From JAJRZL01 sp964557855 (GTDB taxonomy: Bacteria > Zixibacteria > MSB-5A5 > GN15 > FEB-12): a stretch of 58,557 nucleotides of DNA. Within the stretch, counting starts at the first letter, position 1. Each line of letters starts with the position of its first letter. Position numbers and translations under genes: made by a program. The notes beneath the pieces are model-generated. The model did no database searches, was not told where the DNA came from, and saw only the letters and a program-made list of their open reading frames with translations. Below are positions 43,069 to 51,725 of this stretch, in pieces. The DNA lies in assembly GCA_964557855.1 (NCBI GenBank), contig CAZLBP010000024.1:1-58557 (forward strand), written 5' to 3'.

Positions 43069-44238
43069 CTACCGCTCTTGTTGAAATCGCTGGAGCTGCT
43101 TAGCGTAGAAGTCGTTGTCCGGGTCGAGCTCCGCTGCTTGTTGCGTGATTTCGATCGCTTCCGTCACTTTGTCTTGCGCAAAGCAGATTTCCGCCACCGT
43201 ATTTAGATTCTTCGCCTTGAATGGTCCGCCCGAAGCCAGCTGTGCGGCACGGCGCGCCAGCGACTCAGCTTCCGGAAGGTTGATTTCACGAGCCAGGCAC
43301 CACCGGGCAAAGTTGTAGTATGACTTGGGTTCGGTCTCCCAACCTGGGTTGAGGCTGCTCTTCTTGATCCGGATTGCTTCCGCTGCATTGCCGTCGATAT
43401 ACAACGCATAGTCGGCCCGGAACTCGGCATTGTCGGCCTGCTCTTTGGTGACCTGGCTGCCGGCGGTGACCTCGATTCCGGCTTTCAGGTACTTGCCGAT
43501 CTGGTCCGTCGTACCCAGTTTGCGCGCCAGCTTACTCATATATTTGGCGACATTCTTGACATGAGTCGGGTTGCGTCGTGCCGCGATGAGGATGGTGTCG
43601 GCGAACGACAGTACCTCGGGAAACGAGAGTCTCTCATTCCAGGCGGCATTGACGGCGTTTTCGAAAACGACGAATGAATAGTCGAGAAAGGGACTGGGGG
43701 ACAGCTTTTGGGCTTCCCGGTAGTACTCAATCGCCTTCAGGAACTGATCCGTGTCGGCATGATACTTGGCAAGTGCCAGGGCATCGCGATAGGAGGGATT
43801 CGCGGCAAACCGCTGCTCCTGTTTTTTGATAGTAGTGAGGTCGGACAGCGCAGCCCTGAGTGAACTGATAAAACTCGCCACTGTCGTAAATCCGGTCCAG
43901 CGCGATATCACGTCGCCGTTACTGTTCGTCAGGTAAAACGCCGGGAAATACGCGCCCACTTTGTACTGCTCAGATAGCGCTTTACCCGCATCTGTGGCGA
44001 CATTGATAGGAATATGGACGACTGCTATCAGAGCCTGCTTGACGGCATCGCTTGATTCCGCTTCACGAGCGGACAGTTCACAGTACTCTCAATCCTCTCG
44101 AAAGAACTCGATCAGGACCGGTTTGTCCTGTTGCACCGATAGCTCTTTGGCCTCATCCAAACTCTCCGGGCTCTGGGCGTAGACGACTCCGACTGCCACT
44201 AACAGGATTATCGCAGACAGAATTCTAACAGCTTTCAT
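43069..44238 (-). CDS. secreted thioredoxin-fold/TPR selenoprotein (TGA read as selenocysteine in UxxC)
   Basis: One continuous frame of 389 residues, interrupted only by a TGA at 44089-44091 (codon 50). Upstream: signal peptide MKAVRILSAIILLVAVGVVYA, then DKPVLIEFFRED. Downstream: EYCELSAREA. Thioredoxins have C-x-x-C there, so TGA replaces the first Cys and gives U-E-Y-C. The fold goes on with VVHIPINVATDAGKALSEQY, KVGAYFPAFYLTNSNGDVIS, then ~200 residues of TPR-like helices. 21 bases after the TGA begins a loop (CGUGA) closed by a perfect 6-bp stem, as required of a bacterial SECIS element. The 300 codons after the TGA are intact, so decay is unlikely. Conventional gene calling would split it into a 67-residue and a 296-residue ORF. 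An ATG at 44292, overlapping the NUDIX stop (ATGA), is an alternative start. Confidence 0.8.
44057..44073 (-). promoter_or_regulatory. bacterial SECIS-like hairpin downstream of the in-frame TGA
   Basis: On the minus strand TCCGCT and AGCGGA form a perfect 6-bp stem with the loop CGTGA. The loop starts 21 bases after the TGA codon at 44089-44091 and has G as its second base. This meets the published bacterial SECIS description: small apical loop with G in the first two positions, 16-37 bases from the UGA. Confidence 0.7.
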
Positions 44239-44288
44239 ATGTACAGAATACGTAATGTACGGCATTCCCGTTGATCCGAATCTCTCGT

Positions 44289-44747
44289 TCATGTTCGTGT
44301 TAGCTCCGTGTTTATTAAATACTCACACTGTTTCAAGGACTCCTTGTTCCCACGCCAGTATAGCAACTCCATCGCTTCTTCGTACGAGCACCAGCACCAG
44401 TTGCAGTGTTCTCTCGTTTCGAGCCGTGGGGCGGGCGTGCCGTCGATATAAGCCAGAAAAACGTACTCCGTGAGCATCTCGACGTCGGACGAATACCACG
44501 ATATCATTTCCTCCGATACCGGAAACGTATACAGAAATTCCACACGGTACATACAGATCGGCGCGAAACCGGTTTCTTCAGAAAGCTCCCGCGAGGCGGC
44601 CGTTGCGATGTCCTCATCATCCTCCACGCCGCCGCTGATCCCTTGCCAGTAGCCGCCTTCAGAGTGTTTACGTTGCATCAGTAAGTACTTTCTGTCCACG
44701 CCCAATGAACTCACGCAGTACACGCCTACTTGTATTGGCTGCCTCAT
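44289..44747 (-). CDS. NUDIX hydrolase
   Basis: I start at the ATG at 44747 (MRQPIQVGVYCV); a TTG eight codons earlier is also in frame. The 152-residue protein has a perfect Nudix box, G-x5-E-x7-REL-x-EE-x-GF, in GGVEDDEDIATAASRELSEE. Before it stands KYLLMQRKHSEGGYWQGISG. The substrate of this small enzyme (a nucleoside diphosphate linked to some moiety) cannot be told. The C-terminal half has several Cys and Trp (EHCNWCWCSYEEAMELLYW). It is the first gene of the minus-strand unit; its stop codon overlaps an ATG of the selenoprotein gene by 4 bases. A GDP-sugar role with the downstream glycosyltransferase is possible but speculative. Confidence 0.88.
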   Translation of the reverse strand: MRQPIQVGVYCVSSLGVDRKYLLMQRKHSEGGYWQGISGGVEDDEDIATAASRELSEETGFAPICMYRVEFLYTFPVSEEMISWYSSDVEMLTEYVFLAYIDGTPAPRLETREHCNWCWCSYEEAMELLYWRGNKESLKQCEYLINTELTRT

Positions 44748-45082
44748 AACACACACCCGACCCGTTTTCAAAGAAACGCCCCGAGCCGGGGGAGGGAGAA
44801 CGACACGGGGCGGTAGGCGACATTGATGTCAAACAAAGTAAGCACTGTCAAGTCGCCCGTATATATTTTCCATCCTTTGAACCAAACTCCGGTATATATA
44901 GTTTCAACGAATCGGGAAATCCATTAGAATCTCAACCAAATATGTGCTCGCCGAATGTCATTCAGGTCCTTGCTCGTTAGACATCGATTCCGGGATGATA
45001 CTGGGCACCGCCATATTGAAGTTGCATTCTCACAACGACTACGGTAGTTTTTTCTGAATCATTTATACGGGAAACTGATCAT
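44748..45082. other. divergent intergenic region between NUDIX and ECF sigma genes
   Basis: About 335 bp without a gene. An inverted repeat CGCCCCG (44777-44783) / CGGGGCG (44806-44812) with a 22-base loop lies near the NUDIX start and would be in its leader or promoter. Toward the sigma gene the DNA is A/T-rich (TATATATTTTCC, GGTATATATAG near 44850-44903), as expected for divergent promoters. No exact promoter boxes are claimed. Confidence 0.4.
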
Positions 45083-45682
45083 ATGAATGAAAAGGAACTT
45101 GTAAAGAAAGCACAGTCAGGCGATTTCGAGGCCTTTGCTTCGCTGGTTAGCAGTCAGCAGGGCCGGATCTATAACCTGGCCCTGAAAATGACCGGGAATC
45201 GCTCTGATGCCGAGGACGTCGTACAGGATACCATGTTGAAAGCCATTGATAAAATCGACCAATTCCGGGGAGAGGCATCCTTCGGAACCTGGCTCTACTC
45301 AATAGCTCTTAATGAAACCCGCACACATCTGGCCGGTTGGAAACGAACCGACCTCAAGACGATCGAAGAGTATCTACCCGGTGAGGACATGCATTCCAAC
45401 TCCACTAAGAGCGGACCGAGCCTGTTCGATTGGCAGGATCCGCATCAACTACTGGAACAAGACGAGCTGCGGAAGATCATCGATGACGGGATCGAACAGC
45501 TTCCGGTAGAGTATCGGGAGGCGTTTTTGCTCCGGTATATCGAAGAGCTGTCCATAAAGGAGGTGGCACAATTAATAGGGGAATCGATTGCCGCCACCAA
45601 GTCCAGAGTCCTCCGAGCCAGGCTGGCTTTACGTGACTATCTATCCCACATCTTCGAGGATCGTTATGGCCAGAAAGTGTAG
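45083..45682 (+). CDS. ECF (RpoE-type) RNA polymerase sigma factor
   Basis: 199 residues. Region 2: DAEDVVQDTMLKAIDKIDQF and SFGTWLYSIALNETRTHL. Region 4: LPVEYREAFLLRYIEELSIK followed by EVAQLIGESIAATKSRVLRA. Between them is a ~35-residue linker with an unusual polar stretch (GEDMHSNSTKSGPSLFDW). The 3' end overlaps the anti-sigma gene by 17 bases, the normal layout of a sigma/anti-sigma pair. The RND transporter cluster begins about 500 bases downstream on the same strand and may be part of the regulon. It is not closely similar to the sigma factor at 4129 beyond the family motifs. Confidence 0.93.
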   Translation: MNEKELVKKAQSGDFEAFASLVSSQQGRIYNLALKMTGNRSDAEDVVQDTMLKAIDKIDQFRGEASFGTWLYSIALNETRTHLAGWKRTDLKTIEEYLPGEDMHSNSTKSGPSLFDWQDPHQLLEQDELRKIIDDGIEQLPVEYREAFLLRYIEELSIKEVAQLIGESIAATKSRVLRARLALRDYLSHIFEDRYGQKV

Positions 45683-45914
45683 CGAATACATCGGTAATCT
45701 CAACGACTATCTGGACGGCGAGTTGACTCCGGATTTGTGCGACGAAATTGAAGCACACATCGGGGAATGCAACAACTGCCGAATAATGGTCGATACTCTG
45801 AAGCAAACCGTAACGCTGTGCCGGGAGGGACGGGAAGAGGCGCTGCCGCCTGCTCTGAATGCGAAACTCTCATCACTGCTCCAGGAAAAATGGCGCAAGA
45901 AGTTTGGTAAGTGA
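45666..45914 (+). CDS. zinc-finger (HC2/ZAS-type) anti-sigma factor
   Basis: 82 residues, starting at the ATG at 45666 (GAGG upstream) inside the end of the sigma gene. The N-terminus is the classic anti-sigma domain: KCSEYIGNLNDYLDGELTPD, then EIEAHIGECNNCRIMVDTLK with the H-xxx-C-xx-C motif. With the earlier Cys it binds zinc and masks the sigma factor. Unlike most anti-sigma proteins there is no membrane segment after the zinc domain; the tail is a short basic helix ending KWRKKFGK. It is therefore predicted to be soluble and may sense redox or zinc state in the cytoplasm through its Cys residues, as ZAS proteins such as RsrA do. Confidence 0.92.
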   Translation: MARKCSEYIGNLNDYLDGELTPDLCDEIEAHIGECNNCRIMVDTLKQTVTLCREGREEALPPALNAKLSSLLQEKWRKKFGK

Positions 45915-46180
45915 TTGAGTCCCAGTACCTTAATTTTGCGCTCAGCCCTGGATTGGCCCAATGTCCGGCACTGAAATCATTGCGAGTCCGGCTTTGCGGA
46001 CCAAGCAATCTCAAGCCAAACTGCATGGGGTCGCGACCAAAGCCGACGTGGCGGGCTGCTCTCAACGATTATTCTCTCGGCGAAGCCAGCCATCAAATAT
46101 CTCCAAATAAACCTGAATCATTTCGGACTGAGGACTATCTAAAGGGCTAAATGCAGAAACAAATGAGAAAGGAAAGCTAA

Positions 46181-48523
46181 ATGAGACAGGCCCTGACAGA
46201 ATTTGCGATCAAACGTCCCTGGATAGTCATTGGCGTGGCAGTCCTGATTACGGCGTTTTTTGCCGCGCAATTCCCCAACATAAAGATCGATACCGACCCG
46301 GAAAATATGCTCCCCGAAGATGAATTCGCACGCGTCTTTGATCTCCAAACCAAAGAGACGTTTGACCTGGCGGATTTTATTGCCGTGGGTGTTGTTTCCG
46401 AGTCCGGAGCATTCACGCCGGAGATCCTGAACCGTGTCTACAATATAACGACGGAGATTGAAGATATCGAAGGCGTCATCGTCGATGACATCCTGGCGCC
46501 GTCGACGGTCGATGATATTCGGCAGGGTGCGGGCGGCTCGATTGCCATCGAGACCCTGATGGAAGACGAGATTAAGACGCAGGAAGAAGCCGAATACATC
46601 TTGAGCCGCATCAAGCAAAATCCGATCTTGCGGGGCAAACTGGCCTCCGACGATGGTGAGGCTATTGCTATTTTCATCCCTATCGAGTCCAAAGATATGT
46701 CGCACCGCATAGCGGGTGAAATCCGCACCATTACCGAAAAGTACGGCGGCGAAGAAACGTACCATATCGCCGGATTACCCCTAGCCGAGGATTCTTTCGG
46801 TTCTGAGATGTTTTCCCAGATGGTCTTCTCCGCCCCGGCGGCGATGATCATCATCATGTTGCTGCTGTTGATGTTCTTCCGCCAGCTCCGGATCATCATG
46901 GCGCCCATGATCGTGGCGATCATGTCCGTTATCTGGTCAATGGGGCTGCTGATCGCGACCGGGCATACGGTCCATATCATGTCATCGATGATACCTATAT
47001 TCCTGATTCCCATCTCCGTCCTGAATTCGATTCACATTATATCGGAATTCCACGACCACTATAAACGATACAAACACAAAGCTTCCACTATCAAGCACTC
47101 GGTCGGGACGCTGTTCCTGCCGATGCTGTTCACGTCGCTTACGACCGTAGCCGGTTTCCTCTCGCTCACATTGACGCCGATCCCGCCGGTGCAGGTGTTC
47201 GGCGTGTTCGTGGCGTTCGGTGTAGCCGTCGCCTGGTTCCTGTCGATCACGTTGAATCCGGCAATCGGCATCTTGATATCGGACAAGGCGCTCCGCAACT
47301 TCGGCCGCAGCGATGACGAGCACGGCGTGCTGTCGCAAGTGCTGCATGTGTTCCGAGACTTCTCCTATCGCCATAGTAAAGGTATTCTGGCTGCGACGGG
47401 AGTGATAGTGGTGGTAGCTGCGGTGGGACTGTCCATGATTGTCGTCAATGATAATCCCGTGAAATGGTTCAAGAAGTCTCATCCGATTCGTCAGGCCGAC
47501 ATCACGATGAACCGCCACCTCGCCGGGACCTACATGAACTACCTCGTGTTCGCAAGTGAATCCGAAGATCGGATGAAGGAACCCGAAGTGCTGGGCTATC
47601 TGCAGCGCCTGCAGCGGGCGTTGGAAAAGCACGACAATGTCGGCGCCACGACCGGCCTGCCCGATGTCGTCAAGAAAGTACGGTATGAGCTGTTCGGGGC
47701 TGACTCGGCCGAGGCGGTCCTGCCGGACAACCGGAAAGAAGTCGCTCAATTGCTGTTCCTGTTCGAGATGTCCGGCGGTGACCCGGATGATCTGTTTAAG
47801 TTCGTCACCACCGACTATACCGAGGCCAATCTCTGGGTCCAGCTCAAGAACGGCGATAACCGGGATGTACAAGCGACCGTCGATCTGGCCGAGGAGTTCA
47901 TGCAATCGAATCCGCTGCCGGTGGGCGTGACCGCTAATTGGGCCGGCTTGCCTTACATTAATATCATCTGGCAGCAGAAGATGGTCACCGGCATGAGGAC
48001 ATCATTGCTCGGAGCCTATGTTGTGGTTCTGACCATGATGATGCTCTTGTTCCGCTCGTTCCGCTGGGGGCTGATCTCCATGCTGCCGTTGACTATTACC
48101 ATCATGGCTATTTACGCCTTCATCGGCTACATCGGCAAACCGTACGATATGCCCGTGGCGGTCCTGTCATCGCTGACTCTGGGCTTGTCGGTCGACTTTG
48201 CCATCCATTTCTTACAGCGAATGCGGGCCATTCATAAAACAACCGGGAACTTCAGACAGACGTTTCGCGAAGTATTTGAGGGCCCCGGCCGGGCGATCAG
48301 CCGCAACGTCCTGGTCATCGCTATCGGTTTCGTGCCCATGATGTTTTCATCGCTCGTGCCCTATATAACGGTCGGCAGTTTCTTCCTGGCGATTATGGTT
48401 GTCTCCGGGCTGGTGACGCTGTTCCTGCTGCCGGCTTTGGCCAAGACATTCCACAATTCGATGCTGCCTGACACTGCCAATGTCAAGCAGCCGACAACTG
48501 AACGTGCAGAAAGTAAACAGTAA
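46181..48523 (+). CDS. RND/MMPL-family membrane transporter
   Basis: 780 residues. The first helix (RPWIVIGVAVLITAFFAAQF) is followed by a large extracytoplasmic loop with KIDTDPENMLPEDEFARVFD. Next is a helix block (IIIMLLLLMFFRQLRIIMAP, GHTVHIMSSMIPIFLIPISV). Then come a second loop and a second helix block with SLTLGLSVDFAIHFLQRMRA, the MMPL/hopanoid-type RND signature. Twelve transmembrane helices in two halves are expected. Such proteins move lipids or hydrophobic molecules out of the inner membrane. It heads an operon with a LolA-like protein and an outer-membrane barrel protein, which fits an inner-to-outer-membrane lipid or lipoprotein-related path. Good GAAAGGAAAG site upstream. Confidence 0.9.
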   Translation: MRQALTEFAIKRPWIVIGVAVLITAFFAAQFPNIKIDTDPENMLPEDEFARVFDLQTKETFDLADFIAVGVVSESGAFTPEILNRVYNITTEIEDIEGVIVDDILAPSTVDDIRQGAGGSIAIETLMEDEIKTQEEAEYILSRIKQNPILRGKLASDDGEAIAIFIPIESKDMSHRIAGEIRTITEKYGGEETYHIAGLPLAEDSFGSEMFSQMVFSAPAAMIIIMLLLLMFFRQLRIIMAPMIVAIMSVIWSMGLLIATGHTVHIMSSMIPIFLIPISVLNSIHIISEFHDHYKRYKHKASTIKHSVGTLFLPMLFTSLTTVAGFLSLTLTPIPPVQVFGVFVAFGVAVAWFLSITLNPAIGILISDKALRNFGRSDDEHGVLSQVLHVFRDFSYRHSKGILAATGVIVVVAAVGLSMIVVNDNPVKWFKKSHPIRQADITMNRHLAGTYMNYLVFASESEDRMKEPEVLGYLQRLQRALEKHDNVGATTGLPDVVKKVRYELFGADSAEAVLPDNRKEVAQLLFLFEMSGGDPDDLFKFVTTDYTEANLWVQLKNGDNRDVQATVDLAEEFMQSNPLPVGVTANWAGLPYINIIWQQKMVTGMRTSLLGAYVVVLTMMMLLFRSFRWGLISMLPLTITIMAIYAFIGYIGKPYDMPVAVLSSLTLGLSVDFAIHFLQRMRAIHKTTGNFRQTFREVFEGPGRAISRNVLVIAIGFVPMMFSSLVPYITVGSFFLAIMVVSGLVTLFLLPALAKTFHNSMLPDTANVKQPTTERAESKQ

Positions 48524-48551
48524 ACGAAGACATAGAAGGAAAGTAAATCTT

Positions 48552-49349
48552 ATGAAAAAGTTAACCCTGCTTTTGATCACAGCGCTGGTTATGACGTTCG
48601 TCAACGTGCCGGCTGCGGAGCAGACCGCCGAAGAAATTATGAAGAAATCTCACCTGGCCTATTACTATGCCGGGGATGACGGTCTGGCGGACGTCTATAT
48701 GAAGATCGTCGACGACAAAGGTAAAGAACGGGTACGCGAGTTCGTCATGCTGCGCATCGACAATGAAGACGGTGGCGATCAGAAGTACTACACGTATTTC
48801 AAGAAGCCGTCCGACGTTTCCCGCCTGACCTTCATGGTCCATAAGAATGCCGGCGACAATGACCAGCGCTGGCTGTACGTCCCCGCCGTGGATCTGGTGA
48901 AGCAGATCTCGGCCGATGACAAGAATTCCAGTTTCGTGGGCTCGGACTTCAGCTATGAAGACGTGTCCGGCCGTCACTGGACCGAAGACAACCACACGTT
49001 GGTGGGCGACTCTTCGTTCGACGGCGGAGCCGTCTGGGTAATCGAGTCGATCCCAAAGGAAGAATACGAAGCTTTTGCGCGGAAACTGTCTTATCTGGAT
49101 CAGGAAACCTATTTGCCGCACAAGGAACTGTACTTTGACGACAAGGGTGAACTGGTCAAGACTATGACCGCCGAGGAGATCAAAGAGTCGGACGGTATCG
49201 TCACCATCACCCACCGCATCATGCGTGACGAAGACAAAGAGCGCGAAACGCACGTCATTTTCAACAACATTGACTACAATGTCGGTTTGAAAGATGACCT
49301 CTTTACGGAGCGCTATCTCATGAATCCCCCCATGGAGTACATCAAGTAA
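48552..49349 (+). CDS. LolA-like outer-membrane lipoprotein-sorting family protein
   Basis: Start at the ATG at 48552 with GAAGGAAAG upstream; 265 residues. A signal peptide (MKKLTLLLITALVMTFVNVPA) is followed by the LolA-like pattern: AEEIMKKSHLAYYYAGDDGL, RVREFVMLRIDNEDGGDQKY, YTYFKKPSDVSRLTFMVHKN, QRWLYVPAVDLVKQISADD and SFVGSDFSYEDVSGR. Proteins of this group (LolA_like) have an open beta-barrel half with a hydrophobic concave face that carries a lipid. They are commonly encoded next to MMPL transporters and a barrel protein, as here. It lies 28 bases behind the transporter gene and 15 bases before the barrel gene. Periplasmic lipid carrier is the likely job. Confidence 0.88.
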   Translation: MKKLTLLLITALVMTFVNVPAAEQTAEEIMKKSHLAYYYAGDDGLADVYMKIVDDKGKERVREFVMLRIDNEDGGDQKYYTYFKKPSDVSRLTFMVHKNAGDNDQRWLYVPAVDLVKQISADDKNSSFVGSDFSYEDVSGRHWTEDNHTLVGDSSFDGGAVWVIESIPKEEYEAFARKLSYLDQETYLPHKELYFDDKGELVKTMTAEEIKESDGIVTITHRIMRDEDKERETHVIFNNIDYNVGLKDDLFTERYLMNPPMEYIK

Positions 49350-49364
49350 CCGGCAGGTGTAATC

Positions 49365-50612
49365 ATGAAGCAATCGATTCTCATAGCGGTTCTGGTCCTC
49401 GCAACCGTCACCTCGCCACGCGCGGAAGTGCAGCTCGGCGGGTTTCTGCAGGGGTTGTTCGGCGGCCGGGTGGATGACAAGAATCCGACGACTACCGAAT
49501 ATACCGCCTCGGAAACACGCCTGCAGCTCCGCGCCCAGCACTGGGGAGACGCCGGTCAGTTTTTTGGCCGATTGGATTTCACGTATGATGCCGCTGAACG
49601 TGAGCAGGAATATGACTGGGAACTCCGCGAAGGGTACTTCAAGTTCCGGTTGGGAAATAACTTCGATTTCAAGATTGGACGCCAGATCCTGACCTGGGGT
49701 ACCGGCGACCTCATCTTCATCAATGATGTGTTCGCCAAGGACTACCGGTCGTTCTTTATCGGCCGCGATGATCAGTATCTCAAGGCGCCACAAAACGCTC
49801 TCAGAGCGGAATACTACAGTCCGATTGGTGCCTTTACGATCGTCTGGTCACCTCGGTTCGAACCGAACCGATTGCCCACCGGCAGCCGCTTGAGCTTTTT
49901 CAACCCGATGGCCGGCGCCATAATCGGGGGAGCGAATCTCCCTTCCACTCCGGAGCCGGAGGCCAAGTTCGAGAACGGCGAAATCGCTGCCCGGTTCAAT
50001 CGAACCGTCGCCGGCTTTCGTGCCGCTCTCTATGGCTACCGGGGATTCTTCAAAAACCCGGTCGGCTTTGACCCCGGCAGCGGCTATCCCTTCTATCCGG
50101 AACTGAACCTCTACGGCGCCTCGGCTCGGGGGCAGATAGTCGGCGGGATTCTGTGGATCGAGGGCGGCTACTTCCATTCCCGCGACGATCGGGACGGCGA
50201 AAACCCGTACATTCCCAATTCGTCCGGCAAGAGCCTGATCGGCTTCGAGCGCCAGATCGCCAACAATCTGACGGCGAATCTTCAGTGGCAGACGGATTTT
50301 ATGCTGGACTACGAGACATATGAAATGCAGCAAACCGCGGCTGGAGCCTATGTCCGCGATGAATTGTACCACTTGCTGACGACCCGCTGGACCAAACTGC
50401 TGCATTCGGAACTCGTAAATATCTCCCTGTTCGTCTTTTACTCACCATCCGATGAAGACGTTTATGCCCGCGCTTTGGTATCATATAAGCATACCGATCA
50501 GGTGGAACTGGCTCTGGGAGGGAATTTCTTTGACGGCAATCATGAAGCTACTGATTTTGGACAGTTTCAATTGAACGACAACGTGTATGTTAAACTGACA
50601 TACGGTTTCTGA
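49365..50612 (+). CDS. outer-membrane beta-barrel protein (DUF1302-like)
   Basis: 415 residues. Signal peptide MKQSILIAVLVLATVTSPRA. The rest shows alternating polar/hydrophobic strands of an outer-membrane barrel: TRLQLRAQHWGDAGQFFGRL, FKFRLGNNFDFKIGRQILTW, NALRAEYYSPIGAFTIVW. It ends DNVYVKLTYGF, with the C-terminal Phe used as the BAM recognition signal. The IGRQ-xLxWG-xGD phrase is typical of DUF1302-type porin-like proteins. Such proteins form a genomic triad with MMPL transporters and LolA-like proteins, possibly for lipid or sterol-like molecule export. It is third in the operon. Confidence 0.8.
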   Translation: MKQSILIAVLVLATVTSPRAEVQLGGFLQGLFGGRVDDKNPTTTEYTASETRLQLRAQHWGDAGQFFGRLDFTYDAAEREQEYDWELREGYFKFRLGNNFDFKIGRQILTWGTGDLIFINDVFAKDYRSFFIGRDDQYLKAPQNALRAEYYSPIGAFTIVWSPRFEPNRLPTGSRLSFFNPMAGAIIGGANLPSTPEPEAKFENGEIAARFNRTVAGFRAALYGYRGFFKNPVGFDPGSGYPFYPELNLYGASARGQIVGGILWIEGGYFHSRDDRDGENPYIPNSSGKSLIGFERQIANNLTANLQWQTDFMLDYETYEMQQTAAGAYVRDELYHLLTTRWTKLLHSELVNISLFVFYSPSDEDVYARALVSYKHTDQVELALGGNFFDGNHEATDFGQFQLNDNVYVKLTYGF

Positions 50613-50625
50613 AAAAGGTGATATT

Positions 50626-50835
50626 ATGACTTTGGAAAACTCCATAAGACTGTTGGCCGGATCATTGGTCTTGATATCGGTGACTCTCAGCCAGCTGGTT
50701 TCCCCCTACTGGTTGATCCTGACTGCCTTCGTCGGGTTGAACCTGGTGCAATCTTCGTTCACCCGCTTCTGCCCGGCGGAGATGGTATTCAAGAAAGTGT
50801 TTTTTAAGGGAAAAAGCAGCCCGGCCAGAGTCTAG
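50626..50835 (+). CDS. small DUF2892 membrane protein
   Basis: 69 residues with two hydrophobic helices (SIRLLAGSLVLISVTLSQLV and YWLILTAFVGLNLVQSSFTR), then FCPAEMVFKKVFF. This is the DUF2892 pattern, also found at the C-terminus of the rhodanese YgaP. It starts 14 bases after the barrel gene with AAAGGTG upstream, so it is part of the same operon. The Cys at FCPAE is conserved in the family. Function in the membrane is unknown. Confidence 0.85.
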   Translation: MTLENSIRLLAGSLVLISVTLSQLVSPYWLILTAFVGLNLVQSSFTRFCPAEMVFKKVFFKGKSSPARV

Positions 50836-50881
50836 TGAATTCCACTAAACAGTTGCTTCCCTTTCTCCGATAATAGGGTAT

Positions 50882-51685
50882 ATGAGAAACTTCAGGTGTC
50901 ATATGCCCTATTCGCTGTTCTTGCCTCTGATTTTGTTTGCCCTCGCACTGAATCTCGGTTGTGATGGCAGCGGCCGACCCAACGGACTGGATGAAGAATA
51001 CGAGTACCGCTTCGAAGGGGTGGTGGTAGAAGACCCGGGAATCGGCTCCACCTTTACCCGGATTAAGGTTGAACGGAATAACTCGCCTTACGCCGGAGCA
51101 GTGATATCGCAAAATGACACCAATCTAACGCTTACAGCCGGCATCTACCGACTAACTACCGACGAACAGGAGGACGTAACGCTGGACACATTGCATCTGG
51201 AGTTCACCGATCCGTCGGAATTCAGTTATTCGTTCCAGCAGGTACTTTCGGCAAGCTTCCGGATCGATGCCTCGCAGACCCTTCCTCCGATCAGGCAGAG
51301 ATTTCCCGGCGAACCGGTTACTCTCACCTGGTTCGGGGCAGCCGGGTCGGAAGGATATGTAATCGCGGCAGTTAAGAAAGACCTGGCGTATACCGGTCGA
51401 GGCTACAGCCGCTATGTCGAGGCCGTTGAGGGTACTTCTGCCACGTTCCACGACAGCGCCTTTCTTGATTTTAGTCAGATTCAACCGGACATAGATACCG
51501 GCCTTTACTATCTTTATGTCTATTCCTTTACCGGCAGCCCTGACAGCGCCCTGGCCGAAAGCCACTTGCCGGTCCCGTTCCCCAGTCAGCTCGATGACAA
51601 TATCGACCGACGTGATTTCGAAGGTCGGATGGGTACGATTGTCGTTACTCCGTACGACTCGATGTTCGTCGTCGCCGAACCGTAG
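50882..51685 (+). CDS. lipoprotein of unknown function
   Basis: 267 residues. The hydrophobic start (MPYSLFLPLILFALALNLGC from the second Met) ends in a lipobox LNLG-C, so it should be lipid-anchored. The mature chain has beta-rich, carboxypeptidase-regulatory-like or Ig-like strands (SPYAGAVISQNDTNLTLTAG, FPGEPVTLTWFGAAGSEGYV). FSQIQPDIDTGLYYLYVYSF suggests a fibronectin III-like second domain. No family name can be given. AGGG precedes the first ATG; the second ATG at 50903 is an alternative. Probably monocistronic and outer-membrane or periplasm-bound. Confidence 0.65.
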   Translation: MRNFRCHMPYSLFLPLILFALALNLGCDGSGRPNGLDEEYEYRFEGVVVEDPGIGSTFTRIKVERNNSPYAGAVISQNDTNLTLTAGIYRLTTDEQEDVTLDTLHLEFTDPSEFSYSFQQVLSASFRIDASQTLPPIRQRFPGEPVTLTWFGAAGSEGYVIAAVKKDLAYTGRGYSRYVEAVEGTSATFHDSAFLDFSQIQPDIDTGLYYLYVYSFTGSPDSALAESHLPVPFPSQLDDNIDRRDFEGRMGTIVVTPYDSMFVVAEP

Positions 51686-51725
51686 CGACACGATATCTAT
51701 CATTGCAAAGAGCGTAGAAACTGTA

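Noticed and set aside
43069..44292. Pseudogene made by a premature stop
   Set aside because: The stop is a TGA at precisely the catalytic Cys, the rest of the frame is intact for 340 codons, and a SECIS-like hairpin follows. A mutation remains possible but is the weaker reading.
47000..47900. Minus-strand 307-codon open frame opposite the RND gene (46982-47905)
   Set aside because: Shadow of the strongly supported transporter gene; His/Arg/Gln-rich without domains.
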